NCBI RefSeq assembly: GCF_001424945.1
Contig: NZ_LMCW01000004.1
Coordinates: forward strand, 62,001-126,000
Reading direction: 5' to 3'
DNA length: 64,000 nucleotides
Origin: Rhizobium sp. Root1203
GTDB lineage: Bacteria; Pseudomonadota; Alphaproteobacteria; Rhizobiales; Rhizobiaceae
In this document: positions 8,915 through 17,384 of the stretch, piece by piece
Layout: every line of letters starts with the position of its first letter
Numbering within the stretch: position 1 is the first letter of the stretch
Notes under the pieces: model-generated
Database searches by the model: none
Told to the model about the DNA's origin: nothing
Seen by the model: the letters and a program-made list of their open reading frames with translations, nothing else
Made by a program: the position numbers and the translations under genes

Positions 8915-9955
8915 TCAATCGTCTTCCTGGAACAACCGGAACTGCGCCGCTTCCAGATCCTTTGGCGGCTGCATCCCGAGATGCTTCCAGGCGGTTGCCG
9001 TGAGCACGCGGCCGCGCGGCGTGCGCTGGATAAAGCCCTGCTGGATCATATAGGGCTCGATGATGTCCTCGATCGCGTCGCGCGGTTCGGAAAGGCCCGC
9101 GGCGATGGTCTCGATGCCGACGGGGCCGCCGCCGAAGTTGACGGCGATCATGTTGAGGTAGCGCTTGTCGAGCTGGTCGAGGCCCATGTTGTCGACAAGC
9201 AGTCGTGTCAGCGCCTCGTCGGCGATCTCGCGGGTCACGGCCTCGGCCCTGGCGACTTCGGCAAAGTCGCGCACACGGCGCAGGAGGCGACCGGCGATAC
9301 GCGGGGTGCCGCGGGCGCGCCTGGCGATTTCGCGGGCTCCCTCGTCGGTTATCGGCAGGTTCATCAAGCGTGCGCCGCGGCGCACGATCAGTTCGAGTTC
9401 CTCGACGGTGTAGAAGCTCAGGCGCACCGGAATGCCGAAGCGGTCGCGCAACGGCGTCGTCAGCAAGCCAAGACGGGTGGTTGCGGCAACGAGGGTGAAT
9501 TTCGAGAGGTCGATCTTCACCGAGCGTGCCGCCGGGCCCTCGCCGATGATGAGATCGAGCTGGAAATCCTCCATGGCGGGATAAAGGATCTCCTCGACCG
9601 CAGGGCTGAGGCGGTGAATTTCATCGATGAAGAGCACGTCGCGTTCTTCGAGGTTGGTCAAGAGCGCCGCGAGGTCACCCGCCTTGGCGATGACCGGGCC
9701 GGACGTCGACCGGAAATTGACGCCAAGCTCCTTGGCCATGATCTGGGCCAGCGTCGTCTTGCCGAGACCCGGCGGGCCGACGAAAAGGACATGATCCAGC
9801 GCCTCGCCGCGGTTCTTCGCAGCCTCGATGAAGATCTTGAGATTGGCGCGCGCCTCCGCCTGGCCGGTGAACTCGTCCAACGATTGCGGACGCAGCGTGA
9901 CGTCCAGGTCTTCGCCTCGTTTTTCCGAGGAAATCAGGCGGGCAGGTTCAGTCAT
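8915..9955 (-). CDS. ruvB: Holliday junction branch migration helicase RuvB
   Basis: A 346-residue AAA+ ATPase, the motor of the RuvAB complex that drives branch migration at Holliday junctions. Walker A GPPGLGKT is at residues 60-67, Walker [10 protein letters not shown] follows, sensor sequence AATTRLGLL is present, and the C-terminal winged-helix DNA-binding domain ends with [18 protein letters not shown]. The start at 9955 gives the usual RuvB length; the frame extends 66 bases further upstream into unrelated sequence. Its ATG overlaps the stop of a PIN-domain fragment (ATGA), so the gap to ruvA is filled by foreign coding sequence rather than being direct. Confidence 0.97.
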   Translation of the reverse strand: MTEPARLISSEKRGEDLDVTLRPQSLDEFTGQAEARANLKIFIEAAKNRGEALDHVLFVGPPGLGKTTLAQIMAKELGVNFRSTSGPVIAKAGDLAALLTNLEERDVLFIDEIHRLSPAVEEILYPAMEDFQLDLIIGEGPAARSVKIDLSKFTLVAATTRLGLLTTPLRDRFGIPVRLSFYTVEELELIVRRGARLMNLPITDEGAREIARRARGTPRIAGRLLRRVRDFAEVARAEAVTREIADEALTRLLVDNMGLDQLDKRYLNMIAVNFGGGPVGIETIAAGLSEPRDAIEDIIEPYMIQQGFIQRTPRGRVLTATAWKHLGMQPPKDLEAAQFRLFQEDD

Positions 9956-10190
9956 GTGAGAAGTTCCATTCCGGGTGTCGCCTTTGCGGCCTTGGCATCG
10001 AAGGTCTTCGTCATCGTGCAACCAGCATTCCGATTTCGCAGCGCAGCGAATACGTCGACAAATTCCATGGTTGTACCTGCCATGCCTTCGAGCGTCTCCT
10101 CGACCACTCTGTCATCTTCAAGAATGAGATCGGCTGAGTCCAGCAAATTGGAAATTCCCTGCGGAACGGATCGCTTTGCAAGGAATTCAC
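9952..10190 (-). pseudogene. C-terminal fragment of a PIN-domain (VapC-like) protein
   Basis: An open frame of about 79 codons between ruvA and ruvB. It reads like the second half of a PIN-domain RNase: an [20 protein letters not shown] helix region, then [17 protein letters not shown] (equivalent to the FADAL-GC segment, with one acidic active-site residue) and [16 protein letters not shown] (the last active-site Asp and typical C-terminus). The first half with its two acidic residues is absent, and upstream the frame runs directly into the end of ruvA. The only start in the fragment is a TTG at 10146. It ends in ATGA overlap with ruvB. Most likely a decayed toxin gene; whether a product is made is unknown. 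The fold assignment is from motif recognition only. Confidence 0.62.
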
Positions 10191-10804
10191 CGCGCCAGTT
10201 CCTTGAGCCCGAGCCGGATCAGCTTGGCGCTGTCTGCGCCCTCGCCCGCGTTTTTCATTGCCGCCGCCACGGCGTTGGCTGCCTGATCTCTGGAGTAGCC
10301 GAGGTTGGTCAGGGCCGACACCGCGTCGGCGACCGGGGCGGCTGCGACGCCTTCGCCGAGTTCCTGCTTCAGGCCGATGTTGGCCGCTGCCTCGCCGGCG
10401 AATGCGGGCGCCTTGTTCTTGAGCTCGGTGACGATGCGGACGGCGACCTTGGGGCCGACGCCCTGGGCGCGCGACACGGCCGTGCGGTCCTGCAGGGCGA
10501 TGGCGTTGGCAAGTTCGCTCGGGGTCAGCGTCGAAAGGACGGCGAGCGCCACCTTGGCGCCGACGCCCTGAACGCTTTGCAGAAGGTTGAACCATTCCCT
10601 TTCGAGCGCGGTCATGAAGCCGAAAAGCTTCAGCTGATCCTCGCGAACATAGGTCTCGATGAAGAGAATGCAGGCTTCGCCGACCGAACCGATACGCGAA
10701 AGGGTGCGCGACGAGCAGAAGGCGACGTAACAGACGCCGTGCACATCGACGAGCACGTAGTCGTCGCCGATTTCGTCTATGGTGCCTTTGAGCTTGCCGA
10801 TCAT
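10187..10804 (-). CDS. ruvA: Holliday junction branch migration protein RuvA
   Basis: A 205-residue protein that binds four-way junctions and loads RuvB. The N-terminal OB fold ([21 protein letters not shown]), two helix-hairpin-helix motifs ([16 protein letters not shown] and [17 protein letters not shown], about residues 70-125) and the flexible C-terminal RuvB-binding domain ([19 protein letters not shown]) are all present, so it looks fully functional despite its neighbours. It starts 13 bases after vapC, and a PIN-domain fragment abuts its stop. Confidence 0.97.
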   Translation of the reverse strand: MIGKLKGTIDEIGDDYVLVDVHGVCYVAFCSSRTLSRIGSVGEACILFIETYVREDQLKLFGFMTALEREWFNLLQSVQGVGAKVALAVLSTLTPSELANAIALQDRTAVSRAQGVGPKVAVRIVTELKNKAPAFAGEAAANIGLKQELGEGVAAAPVADAVSALTNLGYSRDQAANAVAAAMKNAGEGADSAKLIRLGLKELAR

Positions 10805-10817
10805 GAATGGGTGTCCG

Positions 10818-11231
10818 TCAGGGGTGGGTTTCGGGCGTGATGAGGTCGAGCGAGGGGAAGTACGAGCGGTATCCTTTGGGGTCGCGCGTCAAGACGGCAT
10901 AGCCGCGTATTGCGGCATGGGCACCGATCAGGAAATCGGGCAGTATGCTTTCGCGACCGCCGCCGGATTTGCGGTAGACCCGAAAAGCCGCCGCGGCGGC
11001 GAAGGCCGCGGGCCACGGCAGGTTCTCGCGACGGAATTCGTCCTGCGGCAGCAGGCGGTCAACCTCGTCCATATCGCGATACCGCACGGAAAACTCCGCG
11101 TAGATAATAGGGTTTATCAACACCGGACCAGCCTTGAACGCATCGAGCGCTCGCTGGCGCGACCATCCATGCCAATCCGATGCCGGGATCGACAAGTCGA
11201 CCAGAACGTTGGTGTCGATCAAAGTCGGCAT
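10818..11231 (-). CDS. vapC: VapC-family PIN-domain ribonuclease toxin
   Basis: A 137-residue PIN-domain protein. The four acidic residues expected for the metal site are visible: Asp6 (LIDTNVLVD), Glu46 (YAEF), Asp99 (PDFLIGAHA) and Asp117 (LTRDPKGY), so it appears catalytically intact. VapC toxins cleave specific RNAs, often tRNA, when released from VapB. The start overlaps the vapB stop by one base (TGATG), the usual antitoxin-first arrangement. Unusually, the pair sits inside ruvCAB: vapC ends 13 bases before ruvA, in the same direction. Confidence 0.9.
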   Translation of the reverse strand: MPTLIDTNVLVDLSIPASDWHGWSRQRALDAFKAGPVLINPIIYAEFSVRYRDMDEVDRLLPQDEFRRENLPWPAAFAAAAAFRVYRKSGGGRESILPDFLIGAHAAIRGYAVLTRDPKGYRSYFPSLDLITPETHP

Positions 11232-11482
11232 CAGCGGTCCCGTGTCATCGACATCAGCGCTTCGGCATCGACCGTCTGGTCGCCGGTTCCTTCGAGACGA
11301 TCGAGAGCATTCATAAAGCGAGCCAGGCGGCCGCGATCTTCCAGCTCCTGTTTTCCGTTCTTAGGAGCCAGAACCAGCTTGCCGCCCTCGACCGAGAAGA
11401 TCACCTCGCCGTTGAGTTCGATGCCCGCGAGTTCACGCAGGTCGCGAGGAATGGTAACCTGACCTTTTGATGTGACACGCAT
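11231..11482 (-). CDS. vapB: VapB-type AbrB/MazE-fold antitoxin
   Basis: An 83-residue antitoxin with an N-terminal swapped-hairpin AbrB DNA-binding domain (MRVTSKGQVTIPRDLRELAGI, then VIFSVEGGKLVLAP, residues 1-40) and a charged C-terminal tail that should wrap the toxin. It is expected to bind VapC and repress its own promoter. The start has CGGAGA at a good distance. A candidate promoter and a perfect LexA box (11525-11539) lie in the 60 bases between it and ruvC, so it can be transcribed both from there and by read-through from ruvC. Confidence 0.9.
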   Translation of the reverse strand: MRVTSKGQVTIPRDLRELAGIELNGEVIFSVEGGKLVLAPKNGKQELEDRGRLARFMNALDRLEGTGDQTVDAEALMSMTRDR

Positions 11483-11524
11483 GCTGCATCTCCGACAATG
11501 GAGTAAGAATTATCATTACCGCAA

Positions 11525-11539
11525 GAACAAGTCAAGAAC
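11525..11539 (-). promoter_or_regulatory. LexA (SOS) box upstream of vapB
   Basis: The plus strand reads GAACAAGTCAAGAAC, an exact match to the alphaproteobacterial LexA consensus GAAC-N7-GAAC. On the minus strand it contains TTGACT, a good -35 hexamer, with GATAAT 15 bases further on as a possible -10. It lies 42 bases before the vapB start and 3 bases after the ruvC stop. Occupancy by LexA would block this promoter; this is a sequence prediction. Confidence 0.75.
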
Positions 11540-11542
11540 ACA

Positions 11543-12055
11543 CTAGCCGGCGAGGACTGCCTGGCGCATGCGGTTGCTGCCGCGGTTATGGGCGTGGCAG
11601 ATCGCGATGGCGAGCGCGTCGGCCGCGTCGTTGCCCTTGAATTCCGCCTTCGGCATCAGGATCTTCAGCATCATGTGGATCTGCTGCTTCTCGCCGTGGC
11701 CGACGCCGATCACGGCTTTCTTGACGGCATTCGGCGCATATTCGGCAACTTGCAGGCCGGCGCGTGCGGGCACCAGCATGGCAATGCCGCGCGCCTGGCC
11801 CAGCTTCAGGGTGGCGACGGCATCCTTGTTGACGAAGGTCTGTTCGACGGCAGCTTCGTCCGGCTGATGGGCATGCACGACTTCCGCGAGCCCGTCATGC
11901 AATTGGCAGAGACGCGAGGCAAGATCCATGTCGCCGTCCGACGTGACGGTACCGGAGGCGATGAAGCGCAGCGAGTTGCCGAAGGTTTCGATGATACCCC
12001 AGCCGGTGCGGCGCAGACCGGGGTCGATACCGATGATGCGAATCGTATTTTGCAT
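11543..12055 (-). CDS. ruvC: Crossover junction endodeoxyribonuclease RuvC
   Basis: A 170-residue Holliday junction resolvase. The RNase H-like active site begins with Asp11 ([17 protein letters not shown]), and further acidic residues follow in [14 protein letters not shown] and in [16 protein letters not shown] near the C-terminus. It cuts junctions processed by RuvAB. It is the first gene of the ruv cluster; the next genes on the strand are vapB and vapC, not ruvA. A LexA-like box lies 44 bases upstream. Confidence 0.97.
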   Translation of the reverse strand: MQNTIRIIGIDPGLRRTGWGIIETFGNSLRFIASGTVTSDGDMDLASRLCQLHDGLAEVVHAHQPDEAAVEQTFVNKDAVATLKLGQARGIAMLVPARAGLQVAEYAPNAVKKAVIGVGHGEKQQIHMMLKILMPKAEFKGNDAADALAIAICHAHNRGSNRMRQAVLAG

Positions 12056-12098
12056 GCTTCACCCTATTGCAGTTGCGAAATAACTGCCATCGATATGT

Positions 12099-12113
12099 GA
12101 ACAAAACAAAAAC
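12099..12113 (-). promoter_or_regulatory. LexA-like box upstream of ruvC
   Basis: The plus strand reads GAACAAAACAAAAAC, that is GAAC-N7-AAAC, one base away from the alphaproteobacterial LexA consensus. Its position 44 bases before the ruvC start suits SOS control of the ruv operon, as known in related bacteria. The mismatch leaves some doubt. Confidence 0.55.
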
Positions 12114-12183
12114 ACTGCTTAATTTAAGAGGTTCCGTTTACGTCAATTTAAACTCCGTGCAGGAGCTTATGATCCATAAAAGA

Positions 12184-12218
12184 GGAGCCCCCACAGGTAA
12201 GGCTCCCGTTTTCTGTTT
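12184..12218 (+). terminator. Terminator-like hairpin between divergent ruvC and mcp
   Basis: GGAGCC and GGCTCC form a six-base-pair stem around an eleven-base loop, followed by CGTTTTCTGTTTTC. It points to the right, 66 bases before the chemoreceptor start. Because ruvC is transcribed to the left, any transcript ended here would be short, so it may be the end of a small RNA or a leader of the chemoreceptor gene. Confidence 0.45.
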
Positions 12219-12283
12219 TCAGGTCTGCAGGCAGGACGTTTGCGCGTCGCCCGGCATAGCCGTTCCGGAAGGGTTCGTTGTTC

Positions 12284-14599
12284 ATGGCTCAGAGATTTCA
12301 GTCCCTGTCCTTTAAAGTTATTGCGACTTTCATATTATTGACCGCACTTTCCATCGCCGTCATTAACGGCCTTGCCTATTTCGCCAGCAGCCGCATTTCC
12401 GGCGAGCAGGCATTGAAGGCGAAGGAGGGCGTTCTGATCTTTCGCGGCGACATGCTGCAGGACCAGCTCGAGCAACTCGAGAACCAGGCCAATTCCATCG
12501 CGCGCATCGAGGCGCTGCAGATGTCGATCACCAGCCTGAAAAGCGGCTGGAAGACGATCGAGAAAACGTCGGGCGATGCCCGCGCCGAACTGAAAAAGGT
12601 GTTCATCACCAACAATCCGAACCCCGCCGATCAACGCGAGAAGCTGGTGAAGCCGGAAGCGCCGAGCGGTTTCTACTATTCGAACCACGAGGCTACGCAG
12701 AGCGAGGTCGCACGCGATCTCGAGAAGACGGCGTTCAGCGACCTGCTCATTGCCGATCTCGACGGCCACGTTCTCTACTCCTACAAAAAGAACGAGGATT
12801 TCGCCGAAAATCTGAAAACCGATGCATGGAAGTCGACGGGCGCGGGGCTCGCCTTCGCCAAGGCAATTGCCAACACCGCAAAGGCGACCGATGATTCCGC
12901 ACCAGCCGGTTTCTCCGGCCTGCGCGTCGACGCATCGAGCGGCAAGGCCGCCATCTTCTACGCCGTTCCGATCGTCAAGCTCGGCGCGCCGAAGGGCGTC
13001 ATTCTCTTCAAGGTGCGTGACGATGTCTTTACCAGCATCCTGGAGAAGGGGATTGTCTCCGGCAGCACGGCCCAGGCCGCGATCGTCTCGGACGACGGTT
13101 CTGCCGTCTCCGTCAGTCCCGGCGGGCAGCTCGTCACCCTGGACACCGCGCCGTTCACCTTCCTGAAGGACGCATTTGCCGGCGGCGGCATGACGGTCGA
13201 GGATTTCAGCCGCGCCGACGGCGCAGCCCGCGCTTACGTCAAGGGCATCGACTATCAGGGCTCGCGGTTCCTTGTTGTGGAAAGCGTGCGCCTCAGCGAA
13301 ATCAATGCCGGCTCGATCGAGATCGCAACTTTGCTGACCATGATCGCGATCGGCGTCCTTGTGGTAATGGCGATCGCCACCGGCATCATAACGAAGATGC
13401 TTTTCTCGCCGCTCGCTCGCCTTGCCGGCGTCACGCGCGACGTGGCGGACGGCAAGCTCAACGTCGAGATCGGCAGCCTGAACCGCGGCGACGAGATAGG
13501 CACGATGGCAAAGGCTCTCGCGCGCTTCAAGCAGTCGCTGATCGAAACACGCGAACTCGAGGCAGCGAGCACCGAAACGCGGGCGCTGGCCGAGCGCGAC
13601 AGGCAGCAGCACATGGCCGAGCGCGAGGCGGAAGCCAAGAGCCTGCAGGAGGTCGTCGAGGCGATCGACGACGGCCTGCGCCACCTGGCAAACGGCAACC
13701 TCGCCTACCAGATCGACCGCGGCTTCCCGGCCGAGCTCGAAAGCCTGCGCATCAACTTCAACCAGGCTTTGGCGACGCTCAGCGAAACGATGACCGCGAT
13801 CGGCGGAAACTCGATGGCCGTTCGGGCCGGCTCGGAAGAAATGCGCACGGGCGCCGACGAGCTGGCCGGGCGGACCGAGCGGCAGGCGGCATCGATCACC
13901 GAGACGGCGAACGCAATCGACGCAATCACCCAGTCCGTTCGCCTGCAGATCGAACGGGCCGAGCGGGCGGAACGCATCGCTCGCGATGCAAAGCGCGAGA
14001 CGAGCGGGTCCGGCCAGATCATGCGCGATACGATCGCGGCCATGGAAGCGATCCAGGCATCCTCGCGCCAGATCAACTCGATCATCAGCGTCATCGATTC
14101 CATTGCGTTCCAGACGAACTTGCTGGCCCTGAACGCCGGGGTCGAGGCCGCCCGCGCCGGCGAGGCGGGCAAGGGTTTTGCCGTCGTTGCCATGGAAGTG
14201 CGCGAACTGGCACAACGCTCGTCGAGTGCCGCGAAGGAAATTGGCAATCTGCTGCAGAAATCCACACACGAGGTCGAAGCCGGCGTGTCGCTGGTGGAGC
14301 GGGCCGGCGAAGCGCTGACCGGCATCGGCGGCCATGTCGAGGCGATCAACGGCCAGATCGGCGAGATCATGGATTCGACCCGCGAAGAGGCCGATACGCT
14401 CCGCCAGATCAACGCCGCCGTTTCCGAACTCGACACGATGACGCAGCAGAACGCGGCCATGGTCGAGGAGACGACGGCAGCCATCCACCGGCTCGCCACC
14501 GAGGCGGTCGAAATGGACCGCCAGCTCTCCCACTTCACGCTGACCCAGGAGAGGCACCAGCACAGCGCCGAGGTGCACGTCCTGCGGCGTCGGGTCTAG
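12284..14599 (+). CDS. Methyl-accepting chemotaxis protein
   Basis: A 771-residue inner-membrane chemoreceptor. It has a first membrane helix (about residues 11-30), a large periplasmic sensing region (about 31-345), a second helix (about 350-375), a HAMP domain (LARLAGVTRDVADGKLN), a second HAMP-like segment (RHLANGNLAYQIDRGFP), and a long coiled-coil signalling domain whose hairpin tip reads FQTNLLALNAGVEAARAGE, where CheA and CheW bind. No C-terminal CheR-binding pentapeptide is seen. ATG 12284 is preferred over a TTG six bases upstream because GGAAGGG lies about ten bases before it. The ligand cannot be predicted. A 16-base inverted repeat follows the stop. Confidence 0.93.
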   Translation: MAQRFQSLSFKVIATFILLTALSIAVINGLAYFASSRISGEQALKAKEGVLIFRGDMLQDQLEQLENQANSIARIEALQMSITSLKSGWKTIEKTSGDARAELKKVFITNNPNPADQREKLVKPEAPSGFYYSNHEATQSEVARDLEKTAFSDLLIADLDGHVLYSYKKNEDFAENLKTDAWKSTGAGLAFAKAIANTAKATDDSAPAGFSGLRVDASSGKAAIFYAVPIVKLGAPKGVILFKVRDDVFTSILEKGIVSGSTAQAAIVSDDGSAVSVSPGGQLVTLDTAPFTFLKDAFAGGGMTVEDFSRADGAARAYVKGIDYQGSRFLVVESVRLSEINAGSIEIATLLTMIAIGVLVVMAIATGIITKMLFSPLARLAGVTRDVADGKLNVEIGSLNRGDEIGTMAKALARFKQSLIETRELEAASTETRALAERDRQQHMAEREAEAKSLQEVVEAIDDGLRHLANGNLAYQIDRGFPAELESLRINFNQALATLSETMTAIGGNSMAVRAGSEEMRTGADELAGRTERQAASITETANAIDAITQSVRLQIERAERAERIARDAKRETSGSGQIMRDTIAAMEAIQASSRQINSIISVIDSIAFQTNLLALNAGVEAARAGEAGKGFAVVAMEVRELAQRSSSAAKEIGNLLQKSTHEVEAGVSLVERAGEALTGIGGHVEAINGQIGEIMDSTREEADTLRQINAAVSELDTMTQQNAAMVEETTAAIHRLATEAVEMDRQLSHFTLTQERHQHSAEVHVLRRRV

Positions 14600-14641
14600 G
14601 CGGATCTCTGCAAGCGGATCGGGAAACACCTGAAATCCCAT

Positions 14642-14691
14642 TCTGCCCCCAGTCGAGGGTGCGCTCAACCGGCGTCTCGACTGGGGGCAGA
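14642..14691. terminator. Perfect 16-base inverted repeat after the chemoreceptor gene
   Basis: TCTGCCCCCAGTCGAG (14642-14657) and its exact reverse complement (14676-14691) enclose an 18-base loop. The stem is long and GC-rich but no T-run follows in either direction. It could end or protect the chemoreceptor mRNA, or act as an operator for the GNAT gene that starts 46 bases later. Confidence 0.55.
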
Positions 14692-14736
14692 CCAGTGTCA
14701 TTGTCGCACGAAACGAGGAAGACGCCCGGGTATACT

Positions 14737-15534
14737 ATGCTGGCCGTACAGACCGATCCGAACACTGCACTGGAGGTTCTCCGGCGGGCTCCTCTCAGGA
14801 ACGTCGTCCTACTGAAGTTCCTTCAGGCCTGCCCGGGCGGTTCGAGGGTGTACCAAATCGTTCGGGGTAGCTGCGCCGCAACTTTGCTGATTTTCGATCA
14901 CCGGTTCAGCGACTTCGATCGGGAAACGTATCCGCAAGCCAGCGCATCGGCCATCATCTCCAGCGATCATCCCGACCTTACGAGAGAACTACTTGGGTTC
15001 GTGCCGCAGGGCGAATCCCTGGTTTTTAAGCTCAGCAGCGATGCAGATCGGGGGGTCGTCGCGGAGAAATTCGTGCTGGAGCGACGGTTCGCGTTTCTAT
15101 CCTACACCTCAGCCGGCGCTATTCCCCTAGATGCACGTGCGAAGATCGGCACGACCTGCGCGGCAGCGCCCTTTCGGCTGTTCGAAGAGCAGGGCTACTG
15201 TGCTGAATGGCTTGGTTCGCTGATTAATGCCGGCCGCGCCTTCACTTCAGTCGTAGAGGAGGCCGGCAAGGCGCTAGCAGCCTGCTTTGCATTTCAGGTC
15301 GATGGCGCCGTTTGGGAGATCGGTGGAGTCTATACGCTGCCCGAGGAGCGCGGCCGGGGCTTGGCCTCTCGCGTTGTCCATGCCGCTCTCGCGGAGCTGG
15401 AGCGTGCGGGGCGTGTTCCTCGCTATCAGGTCGCCGAGACGAACCTGGCTTCCATCCGTCTGGCAGAGGCTGTCGGTATGACGAACTATCTCACGCTGAC
15501 CCACTACATGACCGTCGGCGGGGGCAACAGATAA
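14737..15534 (+). CDS. GNAT-family N-acetyltransferase
   Basis: A 265-residue protein whose C-terminal half (about residues 160-260) is a GNAT domain: VDGAVWEIGGVYTLPEE is the central strand and ERGRGLASRVVHAALAELE is the acetyl-CoA pyrophosphate-binding motif (R-x-x-G-x-G/A). The N-terminal 150 residues resemble the degenerate first domain seen in two-domain GNAT proteins. The acetyl acceptor is unknown. ATG 14737 is the first good start after the inverted repeat; the frame extends to 14659 but would then run through the hairpin, and the ribosome-binding site is weak. It is a single gene. Confidence 0.78.
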   Translation: MLAVQTDPNTALEVLRRAPLRNVVLLKFLQACPGGSRVYQIVRGSCAATLLIFDHRFSDFDRETYPQASASAIISSDHPDLTRELLGFVPQGESLVFKLSSDADRGVVAEKFVLERRFAFLSYTSAGAIPLDARAKIGTTCAAAPFRLFEEQGYCAEWLGSLINAGRAFTSVVEEAGKALAACFAFQVDGAVWEIGGVYTLPEERGRGLASRVVHAALAELERAGRVPRYQVAETNLASIRLAEAVGMTNYLTLTHYMTVGGGNR

Positions 15535-15658
15535 GACGAGCAAGTCTCGCGATCGATCTCGCCATAGGGTGACGGTTTTTTCTTCGCCGCATCGTTTGGA
15601 TTAGCCAATTCGGGCACCTACATACACCTGTCCTCGCAATCACCGACAGGCCTTCGCC

Positions 15659-16660
15659 ATGGTTCCCTTCTCGATTCTCGATCTTTCCCCCGTTCCCGAA
15701 GGCGGTACGATCCGTCAGTCGCTCGATGGTTCGGCGCGCATGGCGCAAAAGGCCGAAGAGTATGGCTACACGCGTTTCTGGCTGGCCGAACATCACGGCA
15801 TGCCGGCTATCGCCAGCGCCGCGACGGCTGTCGTCATCGGCCATGTCGGGGCGGCGACGAAGCGGATCCGGATCGGCTCGGGCGGGATCATGCTGCCCAA
15901 CCATTCGCCTCTCGTCATCGCCGAGCAGTTCGGCACGCTGGAAGCGCTGTTTCCGGGACGTGTCGATCTGGGGCTCGGGCGTGCGCCGGGGACCGACATG
16001 CGGACGGCGCAAGCGCTCCGGCGCAATCTCGATGCCGGTGCCCAGAGCTTTCCCAACGACGTGGTCGAGCTGCAGCAGCTGCTTGGCGCGCCCGTCGAAA
16101 ACCAGGCGATCCTTGCTGTGCCGGGCATGAATTCCAATGTGCCGATCTGGCTGCTCGGTTCCAGTCTCTATAGCGCACAGTTGGCCGCGATGCTTGGCCT
16201 TCCCTATGCGTTTGCCTCGCATTTCGCACCGGATTCGCTGCTGGACGCGCTCGATATCTATCGCGACCGCTTCCAGCCATCGGCCGTCCTCGACAAGCCC
16301 TATGCCATGGTTGGCGTGATGGGCTCGGTGGCCGAGACCGACGAGGAAGCGCAATATCATTTCACGTCCGCCCAGCAGCAGTTCGTCAACCTGCGCCGCA
16401 ATGTCCGCGGCCAGTTCCCGCGACCCGTCCGCGATATGGAGAGCTTCTGGTCGCCGATGGAAAAGATGACGGTCGAGCATACGCTGCGCTATGCGGTCGT
16501 CGGTTCGCAGAGGACGGCGGAAGCAAAGCTCTCCGACTTCCTGCGCGACACACGGGCGGACGAGGTCATCATCTCCATGCCGATCCACGATATCGAGGCG
16601 CGGCTGAAGTCGGTCGAACTGTTTGCGGGTCTCGGCAACTTCATGCGCGCCGCCGCCTAG
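15659..16660 (+). CDS. LLM-class flavin-dependent oxidoreductase
   Basis: A 333-residue protein of the bacterial luciferase-like monooxygenase superfamily, group 1 (YhbW-like). Recognisable parts are the N-terminal strand [13 protein letters not shown], the [19 protein letters not shown] segment with the conserved His-His, the flavin-site stretch [25 protein letters not shown] and [10 protein letters not shown]. Members use FMNH2 or F420H2; the substrate of this group is unknown. It is a single gene; the start at ATG 15659 gives the standard family length. Confidence 0.88.
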   Translation: MVPFSILDLSPVPEGGTIRQSLDGSARMAQKAEEYGYTRFWLAEHHGMPAIASAATAVVIGHVGAATKRIRIGSGGIMLPNHSPLVIAEQFGTLEALFPGRVDLGLGRAPGTDMRTAQALRRNLDAGAQSFPNDVVELQQLLGAPVENQAILAVPGMNSNVPIWLLGSSLYSAQLAAMLGLPYAFASHFAPDSLLDALDIYRDRFQPSAVLDKPYAMVGVMGSVAETDEEAQYHFTSAQQQFVNLRRNVRGQFPRPVRDMESFWSPMEKMTVEHTLRYAVVGSQRTAEAKLSDFLRDTRADEVIISMPIHDIEARLKSVELFAGLGNFMRAAA

Positions 16661-16851
16661 TTGTCAGGCCGGGCGCGGATGCGGCCGTGTGGCGCACAGC
16701 TGTTTGGACGAATTGACTTCGCGTCGCCGCGGCATAGCTTTATCTGACAGTGCATGTCACTCGCCCGCCAATGCAGGCGGGTGGACGGAACAACACGTCG
16801 GGGCCGGGCGTCGGCGCCGTCTGGTTGGCAACCTTTGGGAGGAGGATTGCT

Positions 16852-17238
16852 ATGCGTTGGCGTGATCTTGCCGTTGTAATGCCAGTCATCTGTCTTTTCG
16901 CATCCGGCGCAGTCGCGCAGGAGGGGGACCCCGCGGCGGGCGAAACCGTTTTCAAGAAATGCGCGGTCTGTCACATCGCCGATACCGACAAGAACAAGGT
17001 AGGGCCCTCGCTCAACCATCTGTTCGGCCGGACGGCCGGGACTCATCCGAATTTTGCCTACTCGCCGGCAATGCAGGCGGCCGGCAAGGCCGGCCTCGTC
17101 TGGGACGACGCCACGCTCCGCGATTATCTTCACGACCCAAAGTTGAAGGTGAAGGGGACGAAAATGACCTTCGTCGGCGTCAAGGACGATACCGACATCA
17201 CCAATCTCATCGCCTATCTGAAGCAGTTCTCCAACTAG
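16852..17238 (+). CDS. Class I (c2-type) cytochrome c
   Basis: A 128-residue periplasmic cytochrome. A signal peptide (about residues 1-22, ending AVAQ) is followed by the heme attachment site CAVCH and, near the C-terminus, the axial methionine in GTKMTF; HLFGRTAGTHPNFAYSPAM is typical of mitochondrial-like cytochrome c2. It should carry electrons from the bc1 complex to a terminal oxidase, and the oxidase genes follow 146 bases downstream. GGGAGGAGG lies six bases before ATG 16852, which fixes this start over upstream possibilities. Confidence 0.92.
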   Translation: MRWRDLAVVMPVICLFASGAVAQEGDPAAGETVFKKCAVCHIADTDKNKVGPSLNHLFGRTAGTHPNFAYSPAMQAAGKAGLVWDDATLRDYLHDPKLKVKGTKMTFVGVKDDTDITNLIAYLKQFSN

Positions 17239-17384
17239 AAGCAGCAGCATATCGGGCATTCTGCGCGGGCGACGATGTTCGAAGCGCCGATTGCCGCCAT
17301 CGTGTATTTATGAGATATTGCTAAAGAAACGCGCGACGGTTGCGAATTATGACCGCGACCGGCAGTGCGGCTCAGGAGGAGCCC

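Noticed and set aside
8843-10840. 665-codon open frame on the plus strand opposite ruvB and ruvA
   Set aside because: It is antisense to two highly conserved genes and shows no domain; a shadow frame.
12335-14701. 788-codon open frame on the minus strand opposite the chemoreceptor gene
   Set aside because: It is a codon-bias shadow of the GC-rich plus-strand gene, has low-complexity composition and no family features.
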